64,000 nt of DNA from Streptomyces sp. PsTaAH-137 (lineage in GTDB: Bacteria > Actinomycetota > Actinomycetes > Streptomycetales > Streptomycetaceae): assembly GCF_003259365.1 (NCBI RefSeq), contig NZ_QLLY01000005.1:1-64000 (forward strand), given 5' to 3'. The position numbers and the translations under genes were made by a program. Below are positions 17,218-25,312 of the stretch, one piece after another. Positions within the stretch are counted from its first letter, which is position 1. Every line of letters begins with the position of its first letter. Under the pieces are notes generated by a model that worked only from the letters and a program-made list of their open reading frames with translations, did no database searches and had not been told where the DNA came from.

Positions 17218-17769
17218 GTGCACGGATCGCTGTCGGCCGCCTGGCTGCTTGTCGCGCTGTGCGCGGCGACCGGCGCGTACTGCCTGCTGCGGCTGCGCAG
17301 CGGCGTGGAGGAGCAGCGCCGTACGGCGGGCGGCGAGGCGCTGATGGGCTTCGGCATGGCGCTGATGGCGGTGCCCGCGGCGGTCCTCACGCCGCCGCGC
17401 TGGGCGTGGCTGCTGTACGCGGTGGTGTTCGGCGGCGCGGCCCTGCGGGCGCTGTGGGCGTCCCGCAAAGCACCCGGGCACCATCTGCACCATCTCGTGG
17501 GGACGTTCGCGATGGCGTACATGGCGCTGGCTATGGCAGTCCGACCGGAGGCGCACGCCCACCACGGCGGTGCGGGCGCGCCCCTGCTGACCGGTCTGCT
17601 CCTCGCCTACTTCACGGCGTACGTCCTGTGGACGGGCGCCCGCATGGCCCCGCAGGGCGCCTCGCCTGGCGGCACCGTGTGGGCGGGCTGGGGCGACCGG
17701 CCGGAACTGGCGCGGGCCTGCCGGCTGTCCATGGGGATCGGGATGCTGGCGATGCTGCTGACGATGTGA
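17218..17769 (+). CDS. DUF5134 family membrane protein
   Basis: A 183-residue protein with about five to six hydrophobic segments, starting directly with WLLVALCAATGAYCLLRL. It has histidine-rich stretches (HHLHHLV near residue 87 and EAHAHHGG near 116), so metal handling is possible. The start GTG at 17218 is backed by AAGGGGG eight bases upstream. I recognise it as the Streptomyces DUF5134 family, often found next to M56 peptidases, as here. Function is unknown. Confidence 0.78.
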   Translation: MHGSLSAAWLLVALCAATGAYCLLRLRSGVEEQRRTAGGEALMGFGMALMAVPAAVLTPPRWAWLLYAVVFGGAALRALWASRKAPGHHLHHLVGTFAMAYMALAMAVRPEAHAHHGGAGAPLLTGLLLAYFTAYVLWTGARMAPQGASPGGTVWAGWGDRPELARACRLSMGIGMLAMLLTM

Positions 17770-17865
17770 CGCCGCCGCCCTCCCCGGGCCCCGCGTCCGG
17801 CCGAACGAAACCGTGGCGTACATCACTTGGCGCCCCAGGCCGTATCGGGGGTCGCGTGCGGCTCA

Positions 17866-17871
17866 TAGGGT
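17866..17871 (+). promoter_or_regulatory. Leaderless -10 (TAGGGT) of the M56 peptidase gene
   Basis: TAGGGT ends seven bases before ATG 17879. The same TAGGGTGACGG string stands before the uracil-DNA glycosylase gene (minus strand, 55198-55208), with its GTG eight bases after the hexamer. Both genes lack a ribosome site. Confidence 0.45.
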
Positions 17872-17878
17872 GACGGGT

Positions 17879-18817
17879 ATGACGGTCCCCGTAGCGCTGT
17901 TGCTGCTCGGCGCCCTCGCCGCTGTCGTCGCCCCCCGTCTGCTCGGGCGCGCCGACTGGCCCGAGCGGGAGCCGATCGTCGCGCTGTGGGTGTGGCAGTG
18001 CGTGGTGGCCGGTGTCCTGCTGTGCTGCGCCCTGTCCATGACGCTGAGCGCGGCCGCCGCCTGGAAGGCCGTGCGCGGGCATGTGTTCGCCCCCGCACCG
18101 CACTCGGTCGTGGCCGCCTACGCTCCCGGCGGCACCGGTCCCTGGGCGGGCGCCGTCGCCGTGACGCTGGCGCTCGGCGGGGCCTGGACGGCGGCGATGC
18201 TGGTGCGCGAGGTGCACCGGGCGCGGGCTCGGCGGGCCCGGCGCCGTGCCGAACTGCAGGTGCGCGCACCGCTGCTGCCCGGCGAGGAGCCCGGCGCGGA
18301 CCGTCTCGTCGTGCTGGAGGGCGAGCGTCCCGACGCCTGGTGGCTGCCCGGCCAGAGTCCCCAACTGGTCATCACCACGGCTGCGTTGCGCCGCCTGAAG
18401 GGGCGTCAGCTGGACGCGGTGCTCGCTCATGAGATGGGCCACGCGCAGTGGCGGCACGACTGGCTGCTGCACTGTTCCGGCGCGTTGGCCTCCGGCTTTC
18501 CGCAGGTGCCGGTGTTCGCGGCGTTCCGTGACGAGATGCACCGGCTGGTCGAGCTGGCCGCGGACGATGTCGCCTCGCGCCGCTTCGGCCGGCTGACCAT
18601 CGCGCTGGCCCTGGTGGAACTCAACGAGGACCGAGGGGTGTTCTCGGGCCCCTGCCCGACCCCGCAGGCGCACGTGCCGCAGCGGGTGCACCGGCTGCTC
18701 GCACCTCCGTCCCGGCTCACGCCGGGGCGCCGTCTGCGGCTGACGGCGGCTGCGGCGCTCGTCCCGCTCGTGCCTCTTCTGGTGACGTTCGTGCCCGGCC
18801 TGCGCGCGCTGGGTTAG
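17879..18817 (+). CDS. M56 family membrane metallopeptidase
   Basis: A 312-residue integral membrane zinc protease related to the BlaR1 protease domain. The catalytic motif HEMGH is at 184-188, with a third ligand probably Glu225 in LVELAADD. Four hydrophobic segments (about 1-20, 35-60, 88-110 and 285-306) flank the domain. There is no penicillin-binding sensor domain. The usual BlaI-type repressor is not adjacent; instead a DUF5134 gene lies 109 bp upstream. The substrate is unknown. Confidence 0.9.
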   Translation: MTVPVALLLLGALAAVVAPRLLGRADWPEREPIVALWVWQCVVAGVLLCCALSMTLSAAAAWKAVRGHVFAPAPHSVVAAYAPGGTGPWAGAVAVTLALGGAWTAAMLVREVHRARARRARRRAELQVRAPLLPGEEPGADRLVVLEGERPDAWWLPGQSPQLVITTAALRRLKGRQLDAVLAHEMGHAQWRHDWLLHCSGALASGFPQVPVFAAFRDEMHRLVELAADDVASRRFGRLTIALALVELNEDRGVFSGPCPTPQAHVPQRVHRLLAPPSRLTPGRRLRLTAAAALVPLVPLLVTFVPGLRALG

Positions 18818-18878
18818 ACCGCGCCGGGGCGGCCGCGTCGGGCTGGATCGGGTCCTGCCCATCGGCGAGGATCGGGGC

Positions 18879-19571
18879 ATGCACCCGGCACCGCCCGACT
18901 CCCCGCCCGAAGCCCCGCCTCCGGCACAAGGCCGCCGTACTGCGCCGCTGCTGCTCACGCTCCTGCCCTTCGCTCTGCTCCTGGCGCTGGTGGCGGCCCG
19001 CTGGAACCCGCTGATGGATCTGGACGCGGACATCTCGCGCTCGCTGCACCGCGAGGCCGTCGCCGAGCCGGACCTCACGCACGCCAACCGCGTCCTGTCG
19101 GACTGGGTGTGGGACCCGTGGACGATGCGCGCCCTGATCGCCGTGGTCGCCGTCGCGATGGCGTGGCGGCTGCGGGACGCCGTGCTGGCCGGCTGGATCG
19201 CGGCTACGTGTCTGCTGGGCACGCTGCTGCAGCAGGCGCTCAAGGCACTGGTCGGCCGGCCGCGGCCGGTGTGGCCCGACCCGGTGGACTCCGCGCACTA
19301 CGCGGCGTTCCCCTCGGGGCACGCGATGACGGCCACGGTCGTGTGCGGCCTGCTGCTGTGGCTGCTGCGCCGCCACGGCGTGGGGCGCGGCCTGTGGCGC
19401 ACGGCGCTCGTCGTGTCCTTCGTCTCGGTCGTCGGGGTCGGGCTGACCCGGCTGTGGCTCGGGGTGCACTGGCCGTCCGACGTGGCCGGCGGCTGGCTGC
19501 TCGGCGCGTTCACGGTCCTGCTGTCCACCGCCGCGTACGAGAGGTGGCGGGCCGCGGGCCGTCGCACTTGA
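18879..19571 (+). CDS. PAP2 family membrane phosphatase
   Basis: A 230-residue type 2 phosphatidic acid phosphatase-like enzyme with six predicted membrane segments. All three signature motifs are complete: K122-x6-R129-P130, PSGH (145-148) and R191-x5-H197-x3-D201. These enzymes dephosphorylate lipid phosphates such as phosphatidate or undecaprenyl pyrophosphate on the outer face. The N terminus is proline-rich. It follows the M56 gene in the same direction. Confidence 0.92.
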   Translation: MHPAPPDSPPEAPPPAQGRRTAPLLLTLLPFALLLALVAARWNPLMDLDADISRSLHREAVAEPDLTHANRVLSDWVWDPWTMRALIAVVAVAMAWRLRDAVLAGWIAATCLLGTLLQQALKALVGRPRPVWPDPVDSAHYAAFPSGHAMTATVVCGLLLWLLRRHGVGRGLWRTALVVSFVSVVGVGLTRLWLGVHWPSDVAGGWLLGAFTVLLSTAAYERWRAAGRRT

Positions 19572-19604
19572 CCCGCGCGTCGCGCCGCGCGGAGCATCGG
19601 GCGC

Positions 19605-20300
19605 ATGACGATCAAAGCCGTGCTCTTCGACTTCTCCGGAACGCTCTTCAGGATCGAGTCCACCGAGTCGTGGCTGCGGGCCGCGCTCGACGCGACCGGA
19701 CTGACGCTGCCCGACGCCGAGTTCGACCGGGCCGTCGCCGGTCTGGAGGAGGTCGGGGCGCTGCCGGGCGGCAGCACCCACCACATCGACGTCCCCGCGC
19801 ATCTGGCCGGTCTCATGGCGGTCCGCGACGTGGACGCGGACCGCCATCGCGCCGCGTACACCGGTCTCGCCCGCGAGGTGCCGCTGCCCGACGAGCGGCT
19901 CTACGACGCCCTGTACGAACGTCACATGGCGCCGGCTGCCTGGCGCCCGTACCCGGACGCGGCCGAGGTGCTCACCGCGCTGCGGGGGCGCGGGGTTCCG
20001 GTGGGCGTGGTCAGCAACATCGGCTGGGACCTGCGGCCCGTCTTCGTCGAGCACGGCCTGGACCCGTACATCGGCACCTACGTCATGTCGTACCGGTACG
20101 GCGTGCAGAAGCCGGATCCTCGGCTGTTCACGACCGCGTGCGAGGAGCTCGGGGTGGCTCCGGAGGACACCCTGATGGTCGGCGACGACCGGCGCTCGGA
20201 CGCGGGGGCGGCGGACATCGGCTGCGCGGTGCGCTTCGTGGACCATCTTCCGGTGGCCCAACGGCCGGACGGACTACGCCCGTTGCTCGACCTGCTGTGA
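19605..20300 (+). CDS. HAD family hydrolase with DxS motif I
   Basis: A 231-residue haloacid-dehalogenase-superfamily protein with a helical cap between motifs I and II. Motif I is FDFSGT: the nucleophile Asp9 is kept but the usual second Asp is Ser. Motif II is VSNIG, motif III the lysine in VQKPDPRLF, and motif IV GDDRRSDAGAA. Loss of the acid-base Asp is uncommon for phosphatases and may mean another chemistry or weak activity. The substrate is unknown. Confidence 0.87.
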   Translation: MTIKAVLFDFSGTLFRIESTESWLRAALDATGLTLPDAEFDRAVAGLEEVGALPGGSTHHIDVPAHLAGLMAVRDVDADRHRAAYTGLAREVPLPDERLYDALYERHMAPAAWRPYPDAAEVLTALRGRGVPVGVVSNIGWDLRPVFVEHGLDPYIGTYVMSYRYGVQKPDPRLFTTACEELGVAPEDTLMVGDDRRSDAGAADIGCAVRFVDHLPVAQRPDGLRPLLDLL

Positions 20301-20334
20301 GAGCGCCCACGCACGTCCGGCGTGGCGCCGAGGA

Positions 20335-20377
20335 CCCGCCCGCCACCGGAGTGGATCCGCCGTCGGCGACGGGCGGG
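20335..20377. terminator. Convergent terminator hairpin
   Basis: CCCGCCCG (20335-20342) pairs with CGGGCGGG (20370-20377) between the HAD gene and the small gene facing it. The loop is 27 bases, so the structure is only moderately convincing. Confidence 0.4.
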
Positions 20378-20381
20378 CGTC

Positions 20382-20564
20382 TTAGTCGGCCTGCTTCTCG
20401 CCGGAGCGGTGCGGCCAGGAGGTGCGGGTGTACGCGTGCAGGTGGTCACTGTCGTGACCGGCACCGAGGGTGCAGCGCAGGGTGTCCCCCGGTTTGCGGA
20501 CGAAGCAGAGGACTGGGATGACCGACCAGCCCTCCTTGTTCTGGGATTGCGTCGACGTGCTCAT
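20382..20564 (-). CDS. Small uncharacterised protein, 60 residues
   Basis: A short polar protein starts with ATG at 20564. The middle part reads PVLCFVRKPGDTLRCTLGAGHDSDHLHAY, with two cysteines and several histidines that could bind a metal. No membrane segment. The ribosome site is weak. It resembles small conserved Streptomyces proteins of unknown function, and I do not know a family name. Confidence 0.55.
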   Translation of the reverse strand: MSTSTQSQNKEGWSVIPVLCFVRKPGDTLRCTLGAGHDSDHLHAYTRTSWPHRSGEKQAD

Positions 20565-20778
20565 GCCTGTCTTACGCCCTCTCGGGGCGTGCCGGATGCA
20601 CCGTTCACTCGCCTGATCCTCTTTCGGGAGGTGGGTGCGGAAGGGGGCACAGGAGTGCGGATCCCGGGGCGGGGCAGGAGGGAAGGATGAAGGTTCCGGT
20701 CGCCTTGGTCGTCGTCGACAGTGCGGCGGACCGGTGCGTGAAGTCGCGGAAGGACCACTGACCATCCACCCTGGACTT

Positions 20779-20991
20779 ATGCCCACCGCCCCGATAGTCG
20801 TCCACCCGCCGCTCGGCACCGGCGGCCGGCGCGTCACCGCGCGCGGGCAGATTCTCGGCCTCGCCCACAGCGACAGCGACGTCCTGGAGTTCCTCCGGCG
20901 CGCGGGTCTCGACCACGCGGAGGCGCTGCTCGACGATCCCGCCTGGGTGAAGTGGCGCGGCGGGCGCGCGCACCACTACGAAGCGGCCTGA
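20779..20991 (+). CDS. Small uncharacterised protein, 70 residues
   Basis: Starts with ATG at 20779 and encodes a soluble, slightly basic protein with RVTARGQILGLAHSDSDVLEFLRRAGL in the middle, a likely helix pair. No known domain is evident. It is followed by a 15-bp GC hairpin, supporting a real transcription unit. No ribosome site is obvious, so the mRNA may be leaderless. Confidence 0.6.
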   Translation: MPTAPIVVHPPLGTGGRRVTARGQILGLAHSDSDVLEFLRRAGLDHAEALLDDPAWVKWRGGRAHHYEAA

Positions 20992-20994
20992 ACA

Positions 20995-21030
20995 CCCGGG
21001 GCCCCGCCGTGTCGACGGCGGGGCCCCGGG
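20995..21030. terminator. 15-bp GC-rich terminator hairpin
   Basis: The stem CCCGGGGCCCCGCCG (20995-21009) pairs perfectly with 21016-21030 around a TGTCGA loop. It lies between two convergent small genes and can serve both. Confidence 0.75.
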
Positions 21031-21048
21031 CTCGGTCCACGCGGGAGG

Positions 21049-21246
21049 TCACGACTTCGGCGGCTGCTCCTCCTGGCCCCGGTCGCCGCCCAGCTGCTCC
21101 TTGAGCTTGTCCTGGGCCGTGTCGACCTGGCTGCTGTACTTGCCCTGAGTCTTGCTGTCGACGAAGTCACCGGCCTTGTCGACACCCTTGCCGGCTTGGT
21201 CCTCGTGCCCCTTGAGCATCTGCTTGAGCTTGTCCATCACGGACAT
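21049..21246 (-). CDS. Antitoxin-like small protein (Rv0909/MT0933 family)
   Basis: A 65-residue helical, charged protein with the DKLKQMLKGHEDQAGKGVDK stretch and the GDFVDSKTQGKY signature of the MT0933-type antitoxin family. It also looks like CsbD-type stress proteins in composition. ATG at 21246 has AGGAGG seven bases upstream. No toxin gene (Rv0910-like START-domain protein) is adjacent, so a stand-alone stress role is more likely than a toxin-antitoxin pair here. Confidence 0.72.
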   Translation of the reverse strand: MSVMDKLKQMLKGHEDQAGKGVDKAGDFVDSKTQGKYSSQVDTAQDKLKEQLGGDRGQEEQPPKS

Positions 21247-21440
21247 GGTCGGCCTCCTAGGTTCGAGCCCTACGTCCAGGATGCGGTCGGGCCGCCCTTG
21301 CCGCATCCTGACTGCGCCGTACGAGTCGTGCCAGTGGCGCCTCGGACAGCGTCCGCGCGCCATGAGTACCGCGCCTCACCTGCGATACGTTGGAGCCATG
21401 GAGCCGCCCCCGTCCCCTCGCGCAGAGATCACCGCAGCTG

Positions 21441-21818
21441 ATGGATGACCTCGTGCGGTGGCTGGGCACCCAACTCGACGCGGACACCCGCCGGGCAAGC
21501 AGCCTGCACGCCCTTGAATGCGACATTCACGCCTACCTCCAGGGCGACCTGGAGTCGGTGAAAGCGGCCATGGCGATGTTCCACGAGGCACCGGGCGCGG
21601 TCTGCGACTGCGGGGTCCCGGCCCGGGTGCTGCGCGAGACCGACGCCAAACGACGCATCCTCGCCCGCCTCGGCATCACTCTCACGGAAGCCGCCTCACC
21701 GGACCACCTCGTGCAGGGCCCGGCCCGCATGGCGCTGCTGGTGATGGAACCGGTGGCCAAGGACCTGGCCGCCGCGTACGCGGACCGCCCCGGGTACCGC
21801 GAGGAGTGGCGGCCGTGA
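21441..21818 (+). CDS. DUF6221 family protein
   Basis: A 125-residue protein beginning MDDLVRWLGTQLDADTRRA, the N-terminal pattern of the actinobacterial DUF6221 family. It contains a CDCG motif (residues 55-58) that could coordinate a metal. Members occur in chromosomes and in mobile elements; function is unknown. An upstream TTG at 21390 would extend it, but homology starts at MDDLV. Its stop overlaps the next start as GTGA. Confidence 0.75.
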   Translation: MDDLVRWLGTQLDADTRRASSLHALECDIHAYLQGDLESVKAAMAMFHEAPGAVCDCGVPARVLRETDAKRRILARLGITLTEAASPDHLVQGPARMALLVMEPVAKDLAAAYADRPGYREEWRP

Positions 21819-21943
21819 CACCCCGGGCAATCTTCCTGCCTATGGCGCACGAGGCCCCGTACTGGCTGAGGATCACGATCGCGGCCGTGGCACTCGGCCT
21901 GGTCGCGGCCCGGCTGTGGCTGTTCTTCCGGCGCCGGAAGTGA
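21815..21943 (+). CDS. Small membrane protein coupled to the DUF6221 gene
   Basis: A 42-residue protein with one hydrophobic helix (LRITIAAVALGLVAARLWLF, about 18-37) and an RRRK tail, an N-out/C-in arrangement by the positive-inside rule. GTG at 21815 overlaps the upstream TGA, so translation is probably coupled. ATG at 21842 is an alternative start. No known family. Confidence 0.55.
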   Translation: MTPRAIFLPMAHEAPYWLRITIAAVALGLVAARLWLFFRRRK

Positions 21944-21962
21944 CCGAACGGTATACGGCGGC

Positions 21963-21996
21963 GCTGTCGCCGAAGCCCCATCGATCCGGCGACAGC
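21963..21996 (+). terminator. Terminator hairpin after the small membrane protein gene
   Basis: GCTGTCGCCG (21963-21972) and CGGCGACAGC (21987-21996) form a perfect 10-bp stem with a 14-base loop, 20 bases after the stop codon. Confidence 0.55.
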
Positions 21997-22335
21997 ATCC
22001 ATCCCGCTCCGGGATCGGACGGGGGGATCTTCCGATCCCTTCCCTTACACCCTTGCTTCCGGCGCCGCACGGAGCGGAGATGCGGCGCGAGGCCACGAAG
22101 CCGGGACAGTTTCGCCCTGTGTGTCGAGGGTGTTGGGGATGCCGTCCCCCGTCGGAACGGGCCCCGGCCAGTGCTGACACCGCCCGACACCCGAGCATGA
22201 AATCGGCCGTATTCGGACGATCCCCCGCGTCGCCCGAATACGGCCGGTCCGCCTCGGCGCGTCGCAGCCCGGAGGCCGGGGGCCGAGATGCGCTGAGTAT
22301 AGTTGGCTGAGAGCCAGTCAACGCAGGAGATAAGA
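21997..22335. other. Non-coding stretch with a 13-bp inverted repeat
   Basis: No convincing gene lies between the terminator and the TetR gene. It holds CGGCCGTATTCGG (22205-22217) and its perfect complement (22235-22247) with a 17-base spacer, then the TetR promoter region. The 13-bp dyad could be an operator or a second terminator. Confidence 0.5.
22298..22316 (+). promoter_or_regulatory. -10 TATAGT and TGGCT-GAG-AGCCA operator of the TetR gene
   Basis: TATAGT (22298-22303) is followed at once by the palindrome TGGCTGAGAGCCA (22304-22316) at the expected transcription start. This is the usual position of a TetR autorepression site. Confidence 0.5.
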
Positions 22336-23049
22336 ATGTCCCCCCGCAGCGCATCGGTCAATGAGGAGTTGCGCCGACGTTCCCGCGAGCGGCTTCTGCA
22401 GGCGACGCTGGAACTGGTCGGGGAGCGGGGGTACGACGCGACGACGCTCGGGGACATCGCGGACCGGGCCGGTTCCGCCCGGGGGCTGGTCTCGTACTAC
22501 TTTCCCGGGAAGCGGCAGTTGCTGCAGTCGGCCGTGCACCGGCTGATGAACCGGACGTTGCAGGAGGCCCTGGAGCGGGAGCCGCGGCCCGCCGAGGACG
22601 ACGGTGACGAGCGGCTGGCCCGGGCCGTCGACGCGATTCTCGGACTCGCCCGCGATCAGCCCGTGCTGATGCGCACGCACATGGCCGGAATTCTGCAGGC
22701 CGAGGGTTTTGTGCAGTGCCCCGAGCAGCAGCGGCTCGCGGTGCTGCTGCGCGACACCGTCGTACGGCACGGGACGCTCGACGTCGACCGGGACTATCCG
22801 ATGCTGCGGGCCCTGTTGATGGGTGCCGTCTTCGCCGCCCTCGTGCCCGGGGCTCCGATGCCGGTCGGGACGTTGCGCGCCGAGTTGTTCCAGCGGTACG
22901 GGCTTGCCTGGGAGTCGGGCTTCCCGCCGGACGGCGGCCCTGGCGGCCTGCCGTCCGACGAGCTTCCCGCGCACGCCCGCGCGGCCGACTTCTCCCGCTA
23001 CTTCGAGCCGCTGTGGCCGGCCGCGGCGGACGGCGATCAGTCGAAGTAG
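22336..23049 (+). CDS. TetR family transcriptional regulator
   Basis: A 237-residue TetR-type repressor. The N-terminal DNA-binding domain (about 12-60) reads LVGERGYDATTLGDIADRAGSARGLVSYYF. The C-terminal domain is ligand-binding and unlike any named subfamily I know. ATG at 22336 has AGGAG seven bases upstream; the in-frame start at 22303 would fall inside the promoter. Its 3' end overlaps the convergent LVIVD gene by 13 bp. Confidence 0.9.
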   Translation: MSPRSASVNEELRRRSRERLLQATLELVGERGYDATTLGDIADRAGSARGLVSYYFPGKRQLLQSAVHRLMNRTLQEALEREPRPAEDDGDERLARAVDAILGLARDQPVLMRTHMAGILQAEGFVQCPEQQRLAVLLRDTVVRHGTLDVDRDYPMLRALLMGAVFAALVPGAPMPVGTLRAELFQRYGLAWESGFPPDGGPGGLPSDELPAHARAADFSRYFEPLWPAAADGDQSK

Positions 23050-24542
23050 TCCGGCTGCGTCTGGGTGTTGAGCTCGTCCAGGTGGATCCGCTTGGCCGGA
23101 TCCGTGCGCCGGTCGCTGAGCTTCAGGACGTCGAAGCCCTTCGCGATGTCGTTGGAGTAGATGTAGCCGTTGTAGTAGTACGCGGACCAGGAGCCGCCGA
23201 CGGTGAGGGTGTCGGTGGTCAGGGGGCCACGCTCGAAGTAGGCGATCTCCTTCGGCTTCGTGGAGTCGGTGAAGTCCCAGACCGAGACGCCGCCCTGGTA
23301 CCAGGCCTGCACCATGAGGTCCTTGCCCTTGACCGGGATCAGCGAGCCGTTGTGCGCGACGCAGTTCTCGGTGTCGGCCTGGTGGCGCGGGATCTTGTAG
23401 TAGCCGCGGAAGACGAGCTTGCTCTTGTCGCCCTTGCCGACGATGTCGTAGATGCCGTCGGCGCCGCGGTCCGGGCCGATCGCCGCGTTGCAGGTGGCCG
23501 CTCCGCCGCCGCCCAGCTCGTCGGTGAACACGACCTTCTTCGCGGTCTGGTTGAAGGTCGCCGAGTGCCAGAACGCGAAGTTGACGTTGTCCTGGACCTG
23601 GTCGATGACCTTCGGGCGCTCCGGGTCCTTGATGGAGAACAGGATGCCGTCACCCATGCAGGCACCGGCCGCCAGGTCCTTGGAGGGCAGGACCGTGATG
23701 TCGTGGCAGCCCGTGGTCTTGGAGACGCCGGGGTTGGTGGGCGCGCCCGGGTTGCCGCCACCGTCGGGGCCCTCACCGGGGAAGAGGACGGGGAAGTTGA
23801 CCACGGCCGCCTTCTGCGGGGCCTTGCGCGGCACCTTGATGACGGAGATGCCGTCGTGCGGCGGCTGACAGTCGGGGAACGAGGCGCTCGGCGAGTACGA
23901 CGAGACGTACACGTAGATGTTCTTCTTCTCCGGCACCAGCGTGTGGGTGTGCGAGCCGCACGCGGTCTCGACGGCGGCGACGTACCTGGGGTTCTTCTTG
24001 TCGCTGATGTCGAAGACCTTCATGCCCTCCCACGACGACTTCTCGGTCGCGGGCTGGGTGGTGGAGGCGCAGGAGTTGTCGCTGCGGGAGCTGTCCGTCG
24101 ACAGGAAGAGCAGGTTCCCGGAGACGGAGATGTCGTTCTGCGAGCCGGGACACAGCACCTGCGCGACGGTCTTCGGCGCCTTCGGGTTGCTGATGTCGAA
24201 GATGCGGAAGCCGTCGTAGTTGCCGGCGAAGGCGTAGCGGCCCTGGAAGGCAAGGTCCGAATTGGTGCCGGGCAGCGCGTCCTTGGGGATGTTGGTGAGG
24301 TGTTCGATGTTGGCGGAGTGGACGATCTCGTCCTGGCCGGGTATCTCGCCTGCGGCTATCGCCTTCTCGGCCTGCGCCTGTGCGCTCTTCGAGACGCCGC
24401 GGGGTGCGGCGGAGCGGTCCCCCGGGTCGGGGGTCGCCGAGACGGGCCCCGCGGCGAGCAGGGCTGCCAGGAGTCCAGCCGCTGCCGTGGCGACTCCCAG
24501 GCGTCTTCCGCGTGTTCGGGCGAAGCTGTGCAACAGGGTCAC
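23037..24542 (-). CDS. Secreted LVIVD repeat protein
   Basis: A 501-residue exported beta-propeller-type protein. A signal peptide with RTRGRR, a long Ala/Leu core and a likely cut after VSA (34-36) opens the sequence. LVIVD-like repeats follow, such as GRYAFAGNYDGFRIFDI and GGVSVWDFTDSTKPKEI. Paired cysteines suggest disulfides. Function is unknown; such proteins are often cell-surface. GTG at 24542 has GGGAG upstream. Divergent from the DUF305 lipoprotein gene with a shared palindrome, a pairing that suggests a common role. Confidence 0.85.
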   Translation of the reverse strand: MTLLHSFARTRGRRLGVATAAAGLLAALLAAGPVSATPDPGDRSAAPRGVSKSAQAQAEKAIAAGEIPGQDEIVHSANIEHLTNIPKDALPGTNSDLAFQGRYAFAGNYDGFRIFDISNPKAPKTVAQVLCPGSQNDISVSGNLLFLSTDSSRSDNSCASTTQPATEKSSWEGMKVFDISDKKNPRYVAAVETACGSHTHTLVPEKKNIYVYVSSYSPSASFPDCQPPHDGISVIKVPRKAPQKAAVVNFPVLFPGEGPDGGGNPGAPTNPGVSKTTGCHDITVLPSKDLAAGACMGDGILFSIKDPERPKVIDQVQDNVNFAFWHSATFNQTAKKVVFTDELGGGGAATCNAAIGPDRGADGIYDIVGKGDKSKLVFRGYYKIPRHQADTENCVAHNGSLIPVKGKDLMVQAWYQGGVSVWDFTDSTKPKEIAYFERGPLTTDTLTVGGSWSAYYYNGYIYSNDIAKGFDVLKLSDRRTDPAKRIHLDELNTQTQPDYFD

Positions 24543-24582
24543 TGTTGTCTCCCTCGTCTCCCTGATCGTTGGTGACGTCGTT

Positions 24583-24600
24583 CGTTCGTGAACGGTTCAC
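24583..24600. promoter_or_regulatory. Overlapping palindromes between the LVIVD and DUF305 genes
   Basis: CGTTC-GT-GAACG (24583-24594) overlaps GTGAAC-G-GTTCAC (24588-24600). They sit in the 83-bp divergent region and could control both genes together. Confidence 0.5.
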
Positions 24601-24625
24601 CCATCCCCCGAGTATCGTCTTCACC

Positions 24626-25294
24626 ATGCACAGATCAACAGATGGCAACGCACTCGTCATGAAAGTTGCTGTGTTCGCGCTGCTCGCGGCGCTCGCGGCG
24701 GGGGTGAGCGGATGCGATTCGGGGGGCGACGCCGAGGCCGACTCCCCTGTCTCCGCCGGGAGTTCGGTGATCGCGCCGGGCAAGCCGGGCGAGGCCGCGG
24801 AGACCCTGTCCGCGCAGGACGCACAGGAGCGCAAGGCCGACGACCGGCCCAACTCCGCGGACGTCGGCTATGCGCAGATGATGATCCGGCACCATGAGCA
24901 GGCGCTGACGATGACTCGACTCGTGCCGAAGCAGGCCGAGTCGGCGCAGGTGAAGCGGCTCGCCGAGCGGATCACGGCAGCGCAGGGGCCGGAGATAGAG
25001 ACGATGCGCGCGTGGCTGAAGAAGTACGGGAAGCCGGAGAGCGGTTCCGGGCACGCCGGGCACGAGGCGATGCCGGGGATGGCGACCGAGGGGCAGTTGA
25101 AGAAGCTCCGGGCGGCGCGAGGGGCCGCGTTCGACGCGCTGTTCCTGAAGCTGATGATCACGCATCATCAGGGCGCGGTGACCATGGCGACGGAGGTCAA
25201 GAGCGACGGCAACGACGTGGTCGTCGAGGAGATGGCCGACGATGTGATCGCGCAGCAGACCACGGAGATCTCCCGCATGCGCGAGATGTCCTGA
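24626..25294 (+). CDS. DUF305 domain lipoprotein
   Basis: A 222-residue secreted protein. After a hydrophobic signal the lipobox ends GVSGC (Cys30), so it should be lipid-anchored outside the cell. DUF305 has two ferritin-like helical repeats, each with a paired histidine: MMIRHHEQA (His89, His90) and LMITHHQGA (His180, His181). A Met/His-rich linker (GHAGHEAMPGM) lies between. These features suggest metal, perhaps copper, binding. ATG at 24659 is an alternative start that still leaves the lipobox. Confidence 0.85.
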   Translation: MHRSTDGNALVMKVAVFALLAALAAGVSGCDSGGDAEADSPVSAGSSVIAPGKPGEAAETLSAQDAQERKADDRPNSADVGYAQMMIRHHEQALTMTRLVPKQAESAQVKRLAERITAAQGPEIETMRAWLKKYGKPESGSGHAGHEAMPGMATEGQLKKLRAARGAAFDALFLKLMITHHQGAVTMATEVKSDGNDVVVEEMADDVIAQQTTEISRMREMS

Positions 25295-25312
25295 TCGCTG
25301 CCGCGCCGCGGT

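Noticed and set aside
14875..17769. Plus-strand open frame of 964 codons
   Set aside because: A shifted frame over the NADH dehydrogenase gene and antisense to marR; only its last 183 codons (DUF5134) show domain features.
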